In this document: positions 1 through 10,627 of the stretch, piece by piece
Numbering within the stretch: position 1 is the first letter of the stretch
Layout of the letters: each line of letters begins with the position of its first letter
Source of the DNA: Phialophora verrucosa
Taxonomy: Eukaryota; Ascomycota; Eurotiomycetes; Chaetothyriales; Herpotrichiellaceae
NCBI GenBank assembly: GCA_002099365.1
Contig: MSED01000014.1
Location: 930,001 to 994,000 of the forward strand
Direction of reading: 5' to 3'
DNA length: 64,000 nucleotides
Translations under genes and position numbers: made by a program
The notes under the pieces: generated by a model
The model's input: the letters and a program-made list of their open reading frames with translations, nothing else
What the model was told of the DNA's origin: nothing
Database searches by the model: none

Positions 1-2896
1 CTTAACGAATTTTAATATCCTCTTCTATAAACCGAGATATAAAGGTATAGCTTAAGTATTCCGACTTTTACTAGCCTATATTAAGTTGTAATACTAATAG
101 TGTATAAGGATTATCTATATTAATAATAAGACGGCCGTAGAAGAGGAGGTAAAGGAATATCTTTAAGAATAAGGTATTATAATCGAACTGAGTGCCCTAT
201 ATACTCTAGTATAAAATAAGTATATAAAGAGATATAGTAGAACACTTACTATAAAGGCTTATACTCTTAGACAGGCCTTATATTTACCTTATAATCTTTA
301 GCCTAAAATTGTTAGAACAGCTATATATTTAATAAATAGGACCCTAATATATAAACTTAACTAGAAGACGCCCTTTAAGGCCGTTACAGGTAATAAACCG
401 AGCCTTAAGTACCTTTATATTATCGGTTTAAAGGTATACTAGCTGCTATATAATATACCGAAGAAGAAGAAGCTAAATATAAGGGCCTTAATTAGTTATT
501 TAATTAAATATAACTTAACTAATATATAGCGTATCTAGAACCCTTAAAATAGATATAAAATTATATAAATATATAATATATATTTTAACGAGAGCTAGAA
601 GTTTAACCTATAAAATATACTATATCTCTTATAACTCGATAGCTTTAAATTAGATATTAATATTATTAATCTTAATATCTTTAGTAACGTCTCTAAAGGT
701 ATATAATTATATAAAGATAAAGATAAAGATAATAAAAATAAAGTTATAAATATTATAGTAGAATAAGGCTAAAGGGTATAATTAAGAAGAGGTAACTTAC
801 CTAAGGTATAAATAATTACTAGAATAGGTAACTCCTTTAATATAATATTAGAAATTACTCTATACCGAAGGTCTTCTTAGTCTTTAAGAACGTCTTAACT
901 AAAGGTAAATATATTAAATACTATATACACGCCTAATATAATAGATAATAACTTTATTATACCTCCTTTATCGTTATCTAGGAGGGTAGAAGATATATAT
1001 AAACTAATATAGGCTATATAGGAAAGACTAATAAGGTCGAGACTAAACTTAGCACTATATATATATAAAATTTCTACGGCACTAAGCGATAATAATATCC
1101 TCCTCGAAGGTTTAAAGCGTAAGAAAAAGAAGAGACGGCTAATATAGTTCGTTCTAGATACTAAAGGACCTTTAGAATACTATTACAGCTTCTCTACAGC
1201 TCTCTTAAAAGGTTCTCGGGTAATAAATAAAATATTAGCACTAATAATAATATCTTAAGACCTAAATAAGCTAAAGATTTATAGGGATATATTACCCCTA
1301 AAACTAAAAGGCTAGAGAGACCTTAGTAAGTATTCGTTTAGTAAATACTTTATTATAATAGCCTATATAAAGTTTAAGGTATTAAAGGCGAAAGAAATAT
1401 TTTAAAAGGTTCCTAGATAACCTTAATATAAGCTACTACCGCTTCTCTAGGTATTTAAGTATAAGTTTAATATAGATAGTTATTTAAATAAGTTTAAGAC
1501 GCGAATTTACGTTTAAGGAGATCTTTAGACCTCTTAAAAGGATAACTATATTATAACGCTTATAATTCGATATTTTAGAGCACTAATAGCACTTTTAGTA
1601 GTGTTTAACCTTAAAATTATACAGCTCGACGCTATTAATACTTTCCTTAATAGTAATATTAATAAAGACGTTATAATTAAATAGCTATTAGAGTTTAAAT
1701 AAAATAATAAAGTCCTTTAACTTCTAAAGGCCCTATACGGCCTTAAATAGTTACTACACCTTTAGTATAACTATTTAGTAAATATCGTTACTAAACTAGG
1801 CCTTAAGAGAGTCCTCGGCGTAAACTATATACTAGTAAACAGCTAGATTATCTTCTTCTTTTATATTAATAATATTATCCTCCTCTTCTTAAAGAAAGAT
1901 ACCCTAAAGGTATAAGAGCTAGTTAATAAGCTATAGAGAGACCTTAAGCTAAGAGAGATTATAGAAGCTAACTAATTCCTTAATATATATATTATTTATA
2001 ATAGATTAAGATACTTCCTCTAGTTATACTAGAACTCTTATATTAATAAGATAATTATATATTTTAATATTAAGTACCTTATATAAACCCCTTTACTAGT
2101 AAATATACTAAATCGATATAAAGACGAAGTATTTACCTTAGATAGATATAGGTTTTAGTTATATATTAGCTTAATTAATTTTATAGCTATTATTACTAAA
2201 CTAAATATTATAAAGATAATCTTAATCCTCTCTTAATATCTATAGAACCCCTTATTAAAGTATATATATCTCGTTAATAGAGTATTAGCTTATCTTAACT
2301 ATTTAAAATACCTTATAATTAAATATAAAGGCGTCCTTAAGCCTTTAGAGGTTAAAATATAGCTATTTATTTAGCTGCTCTTCTTCCTATTTAAGTATTA
2401 TTTAAACGCTATATTTACTAATAATATAGATAGGAAAAGCTTTAATAAATATTTCTTTAGCTTATATAACGGTCTAATTAACTAAAAAGCCTTAAAGTAG
2501 ATAATTATTATAATATCGACTATAGAAGTAGAATTACTTATATTATCTTAATTTATAAAGGAACTACTATATTAATAAAGGTTCTTTAACTATATTAACT
2601 TTAGCTTTAATAAAGACCTAGTAATATAGTTAAATAATAAATAAATAATACGCCTTCTAAAGGCTGAGGAACCTCTCCTTATAACCCGCCTACACTATAT
2701 CGATATATATTAATATTAGTTATATTAAGAGATTTAAGAAGATACTATTAATATTAAATAGGTCTCTACTAGCGCTATAAAGGTAGACGGCCTTATAAAA
2801 CCTCTTCTAAGATAAGTATTTAAGTATTTTATACGGCAGCTTAACTTAATTAATATTTAGGCCGAGATTAAGAAGCAATCCCGCCCTAGGAGGGTG

Positions 2897-3162
2897 TGTT
2901 AAACTAGGTACACTTCGAGGCACCTCGTCGGCGCCGTGAGACAACGGCGTGTCTTAAGAGTGCCTCAGAGTGCCTCCGAGTGCCTCAGAGTGCCTTAGAG
3001 TGCCCCCGAGTGCCTCAGAGGTGCCTCGGGCGGTGGTGTTGAGGCAGAGAGGCACAGGCGTCTTTTAGATATATAAGAAGGCGCAAAGACCTCTGTAAAT
3101 AAGACAGATAGCTGTACAATGGCATATGCATATATGACTGCAAATAGCGCCTCAGCTCAACA
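2897..3162 (+). repeat. Putative 3' LTR of the copia element
   Basis: The retrotransposon frame ends in a stop at about 2899, directly after a purine-rich tract (AGGAGGGTG) that fits a polypurine tract. The following segment begins TGTT and ends AACA, the usual short inverted ends of an LTR, and is 266 bp long. It contains a TATA-like stretch near 3069. Unlike the internal region it is GC-rich and full of CpA and TpG. The 5' LTR is outside the window, so identity between LTRs and a target-site duplication could not be checked. Confidence 0.6.
2961..3020 (+). repeat. Six tandem 10-bp units inside the LTR
   Basis: Six consecutive units of the form TGCCTCAGAG with one to three substitutions each run in perfect 10-bp register. 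The flanks look like decayed further units. A 10-bp period matches one helical turn and the array lies upstream of the TATA-like stretch, so it could be a repeated binding site in the LTR promoter; that role is inference. Confidence 0.8.
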
Positions 3163-3374
3163 CATACCATGCGCGGGGTTAGACTTGCCGAGAGCTGTGG
3201 AATTTAGCTGGGACCCTTGCCTCTGTTCGAAGTTGGATGGCAAGTTGACCTCGACGATATAGATGGTACAGTTATAGAGCAGATTTTGTCTGCCTTGGAA
3301 GTTGCCTGCTTTTTCACGCTCCCCAATCTTCCTCTCCAGAGTATCATCGGAGCCTAGTGGCCGGATCTCCGACG

Positions 3375-3819
3375 ATGTCAATCACAGTGACGGTCCTGTA
3401 CCGCAATACCCCCGACCTAGTCTTTGATCTTCAAAAGTATCTTCACGGGCACGCTCCCAAGGTGGTTGCAGAGCTCAAGCCGTGGGGACTGCGAGGTGCG
3501 GAATCCTCCCCCCAACCCATAGAGGAAAATTTCGCCTTCTCCACAAGATACCAGTGCTGTTTGCAAATTGGAGACGCGTGACTGACAACATCCAGCGGTT
3601 CGCGCGGTTTCACTCCAAGGGTCACCTATCAATCTTGGGGAGGACCATGAGTTTGTCCTTCAAGTTGCGCTGGATTGGGACTCGCTCGAGGCCTTCCGCA
3701 CCTCGTATGAGGCCACCCGAGAGAAATTGGTGGGGGACATTGATTCTTTCAGCAATCAGAAGCCATTGATAATATACGGGGACATCATCCTAGAACAGAA
3801 ATTGGCGGAGTCTACGTGA
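3375..3819 (+). CDS. EthD-like (TIGR02118-type) small protein
   Basis: A 114-residue protein of the EthD/dimeric alpha-beta barrel type. Exons are 3375-3495 and 3596-3819, joined by a 100-nt intron (weak donor GTGCGG, branch-like CTGAC, acceptor CAG) that exactly restores the frame. The N-terminus reads 'MSITVTVLYRNTPDLVFDL', followed by a His-containing helix (KYLHGHAPKV); the C-terminus has the family's 'GDIDSFSNQKPLIIYGDI' block. Family members are about 100 residues long. EthD-like proteins accompany ring-modifying and polyketide-tailoring enzymes, but their reaction is often unknown. It heads the accessory island next to a dehydrogenase and a metallo-lactamase, which suggests a shared substrate. 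The intron is my inference; without it the gene would be frameshifted. Confidence 0.6.
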
Positions 3820-4111
3820 GGCTGGGTGCTGGGAACATCGACTCGGGCATGATGTTTTCGCACTGGTGCCGAGGATTGTTCCTCGAGGGACTCAATTAGA
3901 TTCCAGTTCATTCTGCCGTAGCATCAGTCTATCGTGGCCGGAATTTCCATGCCGCTGGCGTTTGACGGGATATCTCTATGTTCTTCTCTGTCGGCTATGA
4001 ACTGTATTTCGGCGCAGCAACGAGGTTCTGTCGGCCTCCCCCGTCGGGCGACAAACTCATTCCAATTTGCCAACCAATGGTCCCTCGGCCCCTTTCGGCA
4101 TGCAGTCCTCG

Positions 4112-4426
4112 GCATCTCGACGAGTTCTGGGGACCGATCTGAGCCCAATTCAGCCGGGACGGGTCCCCCCTAACTGCCATTTTCAAATCTCGGACTTCGA
4201 AGATGATGATGACTGGATCTTTGAGCGTCGATTTGACCTTATCCACGGGCGATTACTCATCGGCTCAGTCTCGAAACCAAGACAACTCGTTCGGAACGCG
4301 TATGAAAATCTCGCACCTGGTGGCTGGCTTGAACTCCAGGATGCCTGCCCACCAAGGTCTGACGACAAGACCATCCCTCCCGATAGCGCATACCGTCAAT
4401 GGGTCGACGCATGTGACGCTCCGTGA
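4112..4426 (+). pseudogene. SAM methyltransferase fragment (LaeA-like type)
   Basis: About 100 codons encode the middle of a fungal class I methyltransferase: 'VLGTDLSPIQP', then 'FDLIHGRLLIGSV' and 'NAYENLAPGGWLELQD'. These correspond to the acidic strand-2 motif and post-motif blocks of the TAM-domain family around LaeA. The N-terminal SAM-binding glycine motif (expected as VLDxGTGTG) is missing upstream in all frames, and the frame stops after 'WVDACDAP' without the C-terminal third. No splice joins rescue it. I regard it as a truncated relic rather than an active enzyme. Confidence 0.65.
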
Positions 4427-4625
4427 GTTTCTTACATAACCTCGTGGCCGCGAGACATCTACAGCGGGGCTGATTCAAAATCTGCACGATCCATTGATTC
4501 TGATATTACCTGGAGGACGCAAGAAGCGCCCAGGACGGTCGATTCCTTCATCCGTCATTCTAGGACTAGAAAGCCTGCAGCCTGCAGCCTCAACTAGTAG
4601 CCAATCGAGTCTACAACCCGGCACA

Positions 4626-5782
4626 ATGGAGGGGAACGTTGGATTTATCGGTGCGTCCACGTCTATAGGCATCGCCATCGAAAGAGGAAGGCTGCTGACA
4701 GTGTGTCGCGAGCAGGCCTGGGTAACATGGGATACTGGATGTGCGGCAACCTCCGCAAGGGGATGCCTCAATCCCAAACGCTATACATCTATGACGTGGT
4801 CCCGACGACTTGCGAACGATTTGTGAGCGAATATGGCCAATATGGGCCAATCAAAGTGGTCAACAGCGCGAAGGACGTCGCCACAGACACAGAGACGCTG
4901 CTTTCGGTTGTCCCTTCAGCCAAGAATGTACGTGAGATCTACCTGGATGAGCAGACCGGCATCGTGGCCGCACCAAAGAATGCGGCCCGCTTGCTGTTCG
5001 AATGCAGCACGATCGACGTCGAAAGCGCCCGCGACATTGGGAGCAAGGTGCTGGCAGCCGATGGCGGAACGTACATCGACACTCCGATCTCGGTACGTAC
5101 CTTTTCTTCCCACCACCAGCAACGGACTATCTGATCGACGGTACTCTTCTACAGGGCGGCGTAGGCGCAGCGCGAGACGCCAAACTAGCGTTCCTAGTCG
5201 GATTTCCGGCCGAGCCAGCGTCGCATCCAATCGCCAGGCGGATTGCTTCGGTCTGCGCGACGATGGGACCGCCAGAGAAACTTCATTGCTGTGGCACGCT
5301 AGGGAGTGGATTGGCTGCCAAGATCGCGAACAACTACATCTCATGTTGTAATATGTTGCTGGCGGCCGAGGCGATGGCGATGGGGATGAGATACGGTGTC
5401 GACAAGAAGGTGCTCTTCGACTGCATCACAGACTCGTCGGGCGACTCGTGGACATTTCGCAATGGCATGCCGGTGCCGGGCGTCGTCCCCAACTCGGCTT
5501 CGAGCCGGGGCTTTGCCCCGACCTTCAAGCCGTTCATGATCATTAAGGACATCAGCTTAGGCATCCAGTCCGCGGAAAATGTGGGCGTGGAACCGTCGAT
5601 GGGACGACCTTTACTGAAGGCGTTTCAAATGGCGGCGGAGGACCCGCGAACCAAGGTATGTTCACTTTCAGACCCTGCAGCGGGCTCAAATTGTCGGCGG
5701 CTAACCCGAGAGCTTTTGTACTCAGGACCTCGACTGTACGTCGATCTGGCTGCATGTAAACCAAGAGCTTGAAGAAGAGTAG
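4626..5782 (+). CDS. 3-hydroxyisobutyrate dehydrogenase-like oxidoreductase
   Basis: A 319-residue NAD(P)-dependent beta-hydroxyacid dehydrogenase. Exons: 4626-4650, 4716-5092, 5155-5655 and 5726-5782; all joins keep phase. The first intron splits the Rossmann motif, which reads 'VGFIGLGNMG' after splicing. Later family blocks are 'DTPISGGVGAARDAKLAF' (substrate-binding G-G loop) and 'GSGLAAKIANNY', whose Lys is the expected catalytic residue. Length is normal for the family (about 300). Members oxidise 3-hydroxyisobutyrate, tartronate semialdehyde or related 2-methyl/2-hydroxy 3-hydroxyacids; the substrate cannot be chosen from sequence. No mitochondrial targeting peptide is evident, so a cytosolic specialised role in the surrounding island is more likely than valine catabolism. 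Confidence 0.88.
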
Positions 5783-5984
5783 AAGCTACACCGGTGCACG
5801 GGTCCATGCCATGATATGTTTTCCCTCCTCATGAGGGATGGTCTTCTGCTGTGATGCATCTAGGTTCTAGCCTTACGTATTGATTCTGTGAACCTGATGT
5901 ACTCGTCGTCGACGACTTCGTTCTGCCTTGAGAACAGCAACCATGCCATGGTGTGAAGTAGCCGCTTGGAGTGATGAAGATGCA

Positions 5985-7085
5985 CTATGTAACCAAAGGA
6001 CCCAGGAAATTCCAGTGTGTGCTCTTGCCCCAGCCCTTGGCTCTCCAGTCGTTGGCCCGTTTCGGGAATAGGTCCATCACCTCGAGTAACGTTGCATCGT
6101 GAGCGCAGACGACGAGGACGTCGTCGTCTGCGTCGAAGATTTGCATTTTGTCGAGCGCCTTTTGCGCGGCCGGCGGATCCTCATGCACGTATCCTGAAGG
6201 ACAGCAGCAGAAAGGGGTGACAAAGGACTCTTTGACACCGTCTTTGCCAGTCCGCACCCGGTGGATGGAGGCATAGGACTCCCCCGGCATAGACTTCTTG
6301 GCTGGGTCTGGTGAGGGAACAATCGTTTCGGGAAGAGGCAGATATGCGGTCGGCCGAAACAGCGAGCCGTGGTGTGCGATGTCACCACCAAGGAACATGA
6401 ACGTAGACGTGCTGTTGACGCTGGTGGTGCGGCATAGTGCGCAGAGGTGGCCGACCGTGTGGCCGACCGTGTCGAGGATGTAGAAGCTTCCATCGCCAAA
6501 GAAATCGTGGCTGGGATACGTGCCCACCGTGCCCACCTTGGGATTCTGAGGCGAAAAATCCACCTCAACCGTGTCGCGGCCCTCGTAGGTGTCCGACGTC
6601 GTCATGAAGCATTTCGGGTCTGTAGGCCAGCCCGGCAAATATTTCGCCTTGTAGCCTGGTCCGACGAGGATGGTTGTGGAAGACGGGAATTTCGATGCGT
6701 CTCCCGTGTGGTCCCAGTGATGGTGGCTGAGAATGATGTACTGAATGTCCTTCAGCGCGACCGCATTCTCCTCTAGAATATCGGCGACATCCTTCTCCAC
6801 CTCGATCGTCAAGTTGAGTGGTTCGGCCCCTTTTAGCAATTCTGGACTCAGGTGCGTCTTGTAGTTCACCCGGAGGCCCAGGTCAAACAGGATGCGCGTG
6901 TTCGACGGCTTGTGGTGGATGAGAAAGCTGTAGCTGGGATAGGAGAGTGTCTCGTAGCCAGGATAGACTGGCTTGATGAGAATATCCCCAGTGGTGTTCC
7001 GAAAGAAGGTGGTCGTATCAATAACTGAGACGTCGACCGTGCCAGACGACGGAGGAATCGCGACTTTGGGCTTCGGAGCAGTCAT
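5985..7085 (-). CDS. Metallo-beta-lactamase-fold hydrolase, lactonase type (copy 1)
   Basis: A 366-residue single-exon protein. The zinc motif HHHWDH (residues 121-126, giving HxHxDH) is followed by 'DTVGHTVGH' (about 206-213), 'GGDIAHH' with the bridging Asp (about 235), and a C-terminal 'CAHDATLLEV' His. This ligand set is that of metallo-beta-lactamase-fold lactonases (N-acyl-homoserine-lactonase type) rather than glyoxalase II. The start is the ATG at 7085, because the protein then aligns end to end with the paralogue at 15559-16716; the frame is open further upstream but has only GTG there. It lies tail to tail with the dehydrogenase upstream. Hydrolysis of a lactone or other ester intermediate in the island is inferred. 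Confidence 0.85.
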   Translation of the reverse strand: MTAPKPKVAIPPSSGTVDVSVIDTTTFFRNTTGDILIKPVYPGYETLSYPSYSFLIHHKPSNTRILFDLGLRVNYKTHLSPELLKGAEPLNLTIEVEKDVADILEENAVALKDIQYIILSHHHWDHTGDASKFPSSTTILVGPGYKAKYLPGWPTDPKCFMTTSDTYEGRDTVEVDFSPQNPKVGTVGTYPSHDFFGDGSFYILDTVGHTVGHLCALCRTTSVNSTSTFMFLGGDIAHHGSLFRPTAYLPLPETIVPSPDPAKKSMPGESYASIHRVRTGKDGVKESFVTPFCCCPSGYVHEDPPAAQKALDKMQIFDADDDVLVVCAHDATLLEVMDLFPKRANDWRAKGWGKSTHWNFLGPLVT

Positions 7086-7602
7086 GTTGCCGGCGTTGCT
7101 GCTTCTGAGGATCACGGTGACAGAATCGAAATCATCAAACCCGCACTCAAACAGCGCTGATGGTTTTATACCAGTAGGTTTCAGCCATGCCCCGGATATG
7201 CGACTCCACGTGCCAATCCACGGTGGTCGCCATGAGGGAGCCTACATTCCGAAGGCAGCAGCTCCGCCGAATGATGCCTCGTGTTTGCCGCTCGGCATCC
7301 ATGTGCGGCTGTGCACGCCGACAATCTGTGTTCGAAATGTCGGCACCCGACAAAATCTCAATGCAGCATCGAAACTCTCCTAGTGACTTCACACGGGCTC
7401 GCCAAGCACGTGCGACATAGAGGCATCGGGGTCGATTTCGCAGCAGCTTATGCTATTTTTTACATCTCAAGTCACTCTCGCTGCAACCCCCCTCAAACGG
7501 GATCGCACTCAGGTGCCCCCCCCTCCGAGCCCGACCAGCGTTTCACCTGGCCCTCGTCTGGCCCTCGCACACATGTTCCTAGAAGACAGTATCTCGGGTA
7601 TC
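7086..7602. other. Intergenic, no gene seen
   Basis: This 517-bp stretch lies upstream of the first metallo-lactamase gene and downstream of the MFS transporter, both on the minus strand. It presumably holds the lactamase promoter and transporter 3' UTR. Short frames here have no recognisable domains. Confidence 0.6.
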
Positions 7603-9607
7603 TCAGACCTCCCTGTTTTCGATTTCCAGCGACTTGGCCTCACCCTCCTTGGCACGCACACTAATGCCTGTTACCAACTTGTCTGTGCCGGTTATATGTG
7701 TCAGTTTTGCGTCCAGAGCTTCCTTCTCTTCCGCACCCAGGTGGGTGATGTCGAGAGCGACTTCATCTCCAAACAAGGCCGCGACTTCTTCCAGGGCAAG
7801 TCCCTTAGTTTCCGGCATGTAAAAATAGATGACAGGCAGTCCCAGCAAGGGAATGATACAAAAGATCAAGAAGTACTTCCAGCCGATGGTCGCGAATGCG
7901 GTAGGTGCAGCTTGAGTATAGACTAAACGGACCAATCGAGTCAGCATCGGACGGAGAAGGGGCCGACTTTAGGGCATCACACTTACCAAGACCCGTCGAG
8001 AAGAAGGAAACAATGCTAACGGACACACCAGCGGCGCGAGCATATGTGGGGAAGATCTCGGTCCAGTACACATAGCCTGTCACATCGAGACAGCCTCCAA
8101 AGAATGTCGTGTAGAGGTAGAGGAAGAAAACGCCGAATCCGCAGCCGACGCGGTTGTTGGAGTTGGCGAAAAGAGCAACCATGGTGGTGTAACCAATCAT
8201 GCTAAATGAGCAGCCAACCTGTTTTGACAGAGAGGTGAGCCCTGAGAGTCGTCCAGTTCAAAAGGACGACGGAGACCTACCATGCCAATGAGCAACATTC
8301 GGATGCGGCCGACGCGGTCAAGCACCAGAGAATTCAAGAAGTTCAAACAGGAGGACCAGGTCAGGTAGATGCACACGAGGAAGATAGGCAGCCATCCCGT
8401 GAGGTTGAGATTCTCGTACAGGATTACCTGCAGGGCACGTCAGCAAGGGTCAGCAATTTGTAGCCACGAGACCTTACCTGGTAGTTGGCATTGACCAGGA
8501 CGCCGGTGCTGTTGATCAGGAAGCTGTGAAGTGGTCAGAGCCCGAATCAAAAATTCATGCCTTGAAGTCTTACGGTACGAGTGCGCCGATGATGATTCTC
8601 TTGCGGGTCGATGGCAGCTTGATCGCCGTGAGAAGCGACTGTTGCTGAGTCCTCTCCAGTTCAATCTGCCGCGAAATCTGCACAAACTCTTCTTTCGGAA
8701 GAAGCTCGTCGGGATCATCGGCATTCAAATGTAGTTTCCGTAGCACCGTCATGGCAGCATCATTTTTCGACTGCTGGATCAACCAACGTGGGGACTCTGG
8801 CACCCATGGCATAGAAAGCAGAAGCAGCAGCGGCGACAGAACTATTGCTTGAGCCTTAGCCAACCTCATCAGACTGTACAATCGTAAAGAACATACCAGA
8901 GAAGGCGAGGGCAAGGCGCCACTGAAGCGTCTCGTTGGTGGCAAAGTAGCACCCTAATCCAATCCACAGCGCGATCGCCTAGAGAGCGACGTCAGACTCT
9001 GGTTGTGCATACGGCTCACCGTCCACTTACCGAGCCACTGCACACTAAGACCCCATGAGAGCCAACCATACGCCCTCGCTGAGATGCAGGGCTGATTTCA
9101 CTTTGATACACAGGGACCACGCATTGAAAGATGCCACAGCTGGGCCACATTAAAAGGTCTTGCCGAGTTCCATGTGAGTTACAGGCTTACCAGATGCCGG
9201 ATAACGCCCTCCCCGTCAGAAACATGGCAATGTGTGGCGCACCGGCTTGAAAAGTGCCTCCAATCACTCCCAAGGCTGCCGTCATGACTAAGGCCTTCTT
9301 TCTTCCCAGGAAGTTGGCGAGAAAGAAGCTAGTGAGACCGCCGACAATGCCGCCAGCATAGAACGCGCCGTTAGAAGCTAGAAGACTCTGTCAGCGTTGG
9401 GCTCGTGACTATGAGGTGAAAATTTCCGTGCAAATTACCGCCGACGATGGCGCTGTTGTCCTGGACGCTGAGATTGAAATAGGTCCAAAAGGACGGGAGT
9501 CCGAAGACACCGCTGATGACGGTGCCATTAAAGCCATATGTGAAACTTCCCAGGGCGACTGTGAAAGTCACCAGGAAGTTGAAAGTGTTTCCTTTTCGTG
9601 CAACCAT
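7603..9607 (-). CDS. MFS sugar transporter (hexose/lactose permease-like)
   Basis: A 519-residue 12-TM sugar-porter. Nine exons (plus coordinates, 5' to 3'): 9439-9607, 9191-9377, 9031-9139, 8897-8978, 8574-8841, 8478-8523, 8281-8427, 7987-8218 and 7603-7922; all have GT-AG introns and the sum is in frame. Landmarks are 'GGLTSFFLANFLGRKKA' (after TM2), 'VPVYQSEISPASQRGR' (after TM4), 'PESPRWL' (central loop), 'LDRVGRIR' (after TM8) and 'MPETKGLALEEV' (after TM12), all hallmarks of the sugar-porter family. It acts in the plasma membrane as an importer. Exon 6 is only 46 nt. Its position between lactonase-type and regulator genes suggests uptake of the island's substrate (a sugar, sugar acid, lactone or phenolic); the exact substrate is unknown. 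Confidence 0.92.
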
Positions 9608-10627
9608 TTCGACTGCTGGATCGGAGGGGTATGTAGGGCCGATAGGTGAGTCGCGTTAAAGGTGTGCAGTAAGGCCCCAGCCCTTGCTTGACTGGTTGCT
9701 CACGAGGAAGATGCGGATCTTGGAATCTGGCCTCACGAGCATCGCCATGTACATGTATTTATGCGACGGCCAAAGTGTAGACACCACGCACCATTCGGTT
9801 CCCCAGACTTGCCCCACACGTCATTGAAATTTACTCTAGACCCCGGAAACGCATGCAGAAGGGGCAATTTACGCCGGTGAATCCCTCCCTTTTCCCCATC
9901 CCCGGGATTCCACGCACTGCTCGGCACCGAACGGCCAATGACTGATGTCCATTTCTCGGTGCGCTCCCCGACTCCGAGCGGTGCTCAAGGAACCTAGGCT
10001 GAACAGTCTTTGCTTGCTGAGCCGTGCTGGCCCTGGGATTGATCGCGCTTGGAACTGGCATGCTCTGTTCGCAGCATCGAGTGGGCGGGACAGGAGGGGC
10101 TAATCCGGTCGGACACGAGCAGAACAGAAGCGCTGATGCCCCATTGTATGTGACTACGAGGTTTTCAGTCTACGCATCTACTATTTCTTGGGCCCGTACC
10201 CTAGGACCCGGCAGGGGCTAACGCGCCTTGGGAGTGATCGACCGAGAGATCTTGGGCTAGGGGGCTGCTCGTAGAGCCGTAGTGGTGGACAGCGAAATAG
10301 AGCCAAATGTCACAGACATCATCATCGAATTGTGGTGGAGTTGATGCAACATAGGGTCCCTGGCAGCCCTTCCAGCATGGGCGTCGAAGGCTGTCCTAGC
10401 CAAGAAGCTACTGGCAAGGATTCAGACTCTGGGGCCCTTCGTCCCCCCACGACTCGCTAATGGAGTCTGGGGTGTCCCATATGAGAGGATGGCTTGGGGC
10501 TGGCAGCCCTCCAACAGTCCAAGCCTGAGGGTCGCACAATTCACATAATATATAGCTGCATACACACCTCACCCCGGCCTGCAGCAGGTTCGTTTCCCCA
10601 ACCCAACCCTTGGACCTCTCTATACCA
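9608..10627. promoter_or_regulatory. Divergent promoter: MFS transporter / Zn2Cys6 regulator
   Basis: A 1,020-bp gap separates the transporter start (minus) and the regulator start (plus), so both promoters must lie here. One loose CGG-N8-CCG pair is visible at 9957-9970; I do not claim it as a binding site. No gene is seen. Confidence 0.6.

Larger units (their letters stand above)
1..3162 (+). mobile_element. RIP-degraded Ty1/copia retrotransposon, 3' part
   Basis: This is the 3' portion of a copia element; its 5' end (gag, protease, N-terminal integrase) lies before the window. Reading through stops, the + strand shows an integrase tail near 300-430 (a degraded 'NRTP' block and 'KPSLKYLYIIG'), reverse transcriptase at about 1430-2100 (degraded 'FKYKFNIDSYLNKFKTRI', 'ALYGLK', and 'YINNI' where copia elements have YVDDI), and RNase H at about 2380-2890. 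No open frame of useful length exists. Bases are extremely AT-rich; CpA and TpG are nearly absent (none in the first 60 bases) while CpG persists, which is the signature of RIP. Most in-frame stops sit where CAA or CAG would give Gln, and the two catalytic Asp codons read as Asn (G to A). The element is dead. Family assignment is from remembered copia motifs; the RIP signature is seen directly. Confidence 0.85.

Noticed and set aside
9957..9970. CGG-N8-CCG in the transporter/regulator promoter
   Set aside because: Single occurrence, no extended symmetry, and such a spaced pair is expected by chance in GC-rich DNA.
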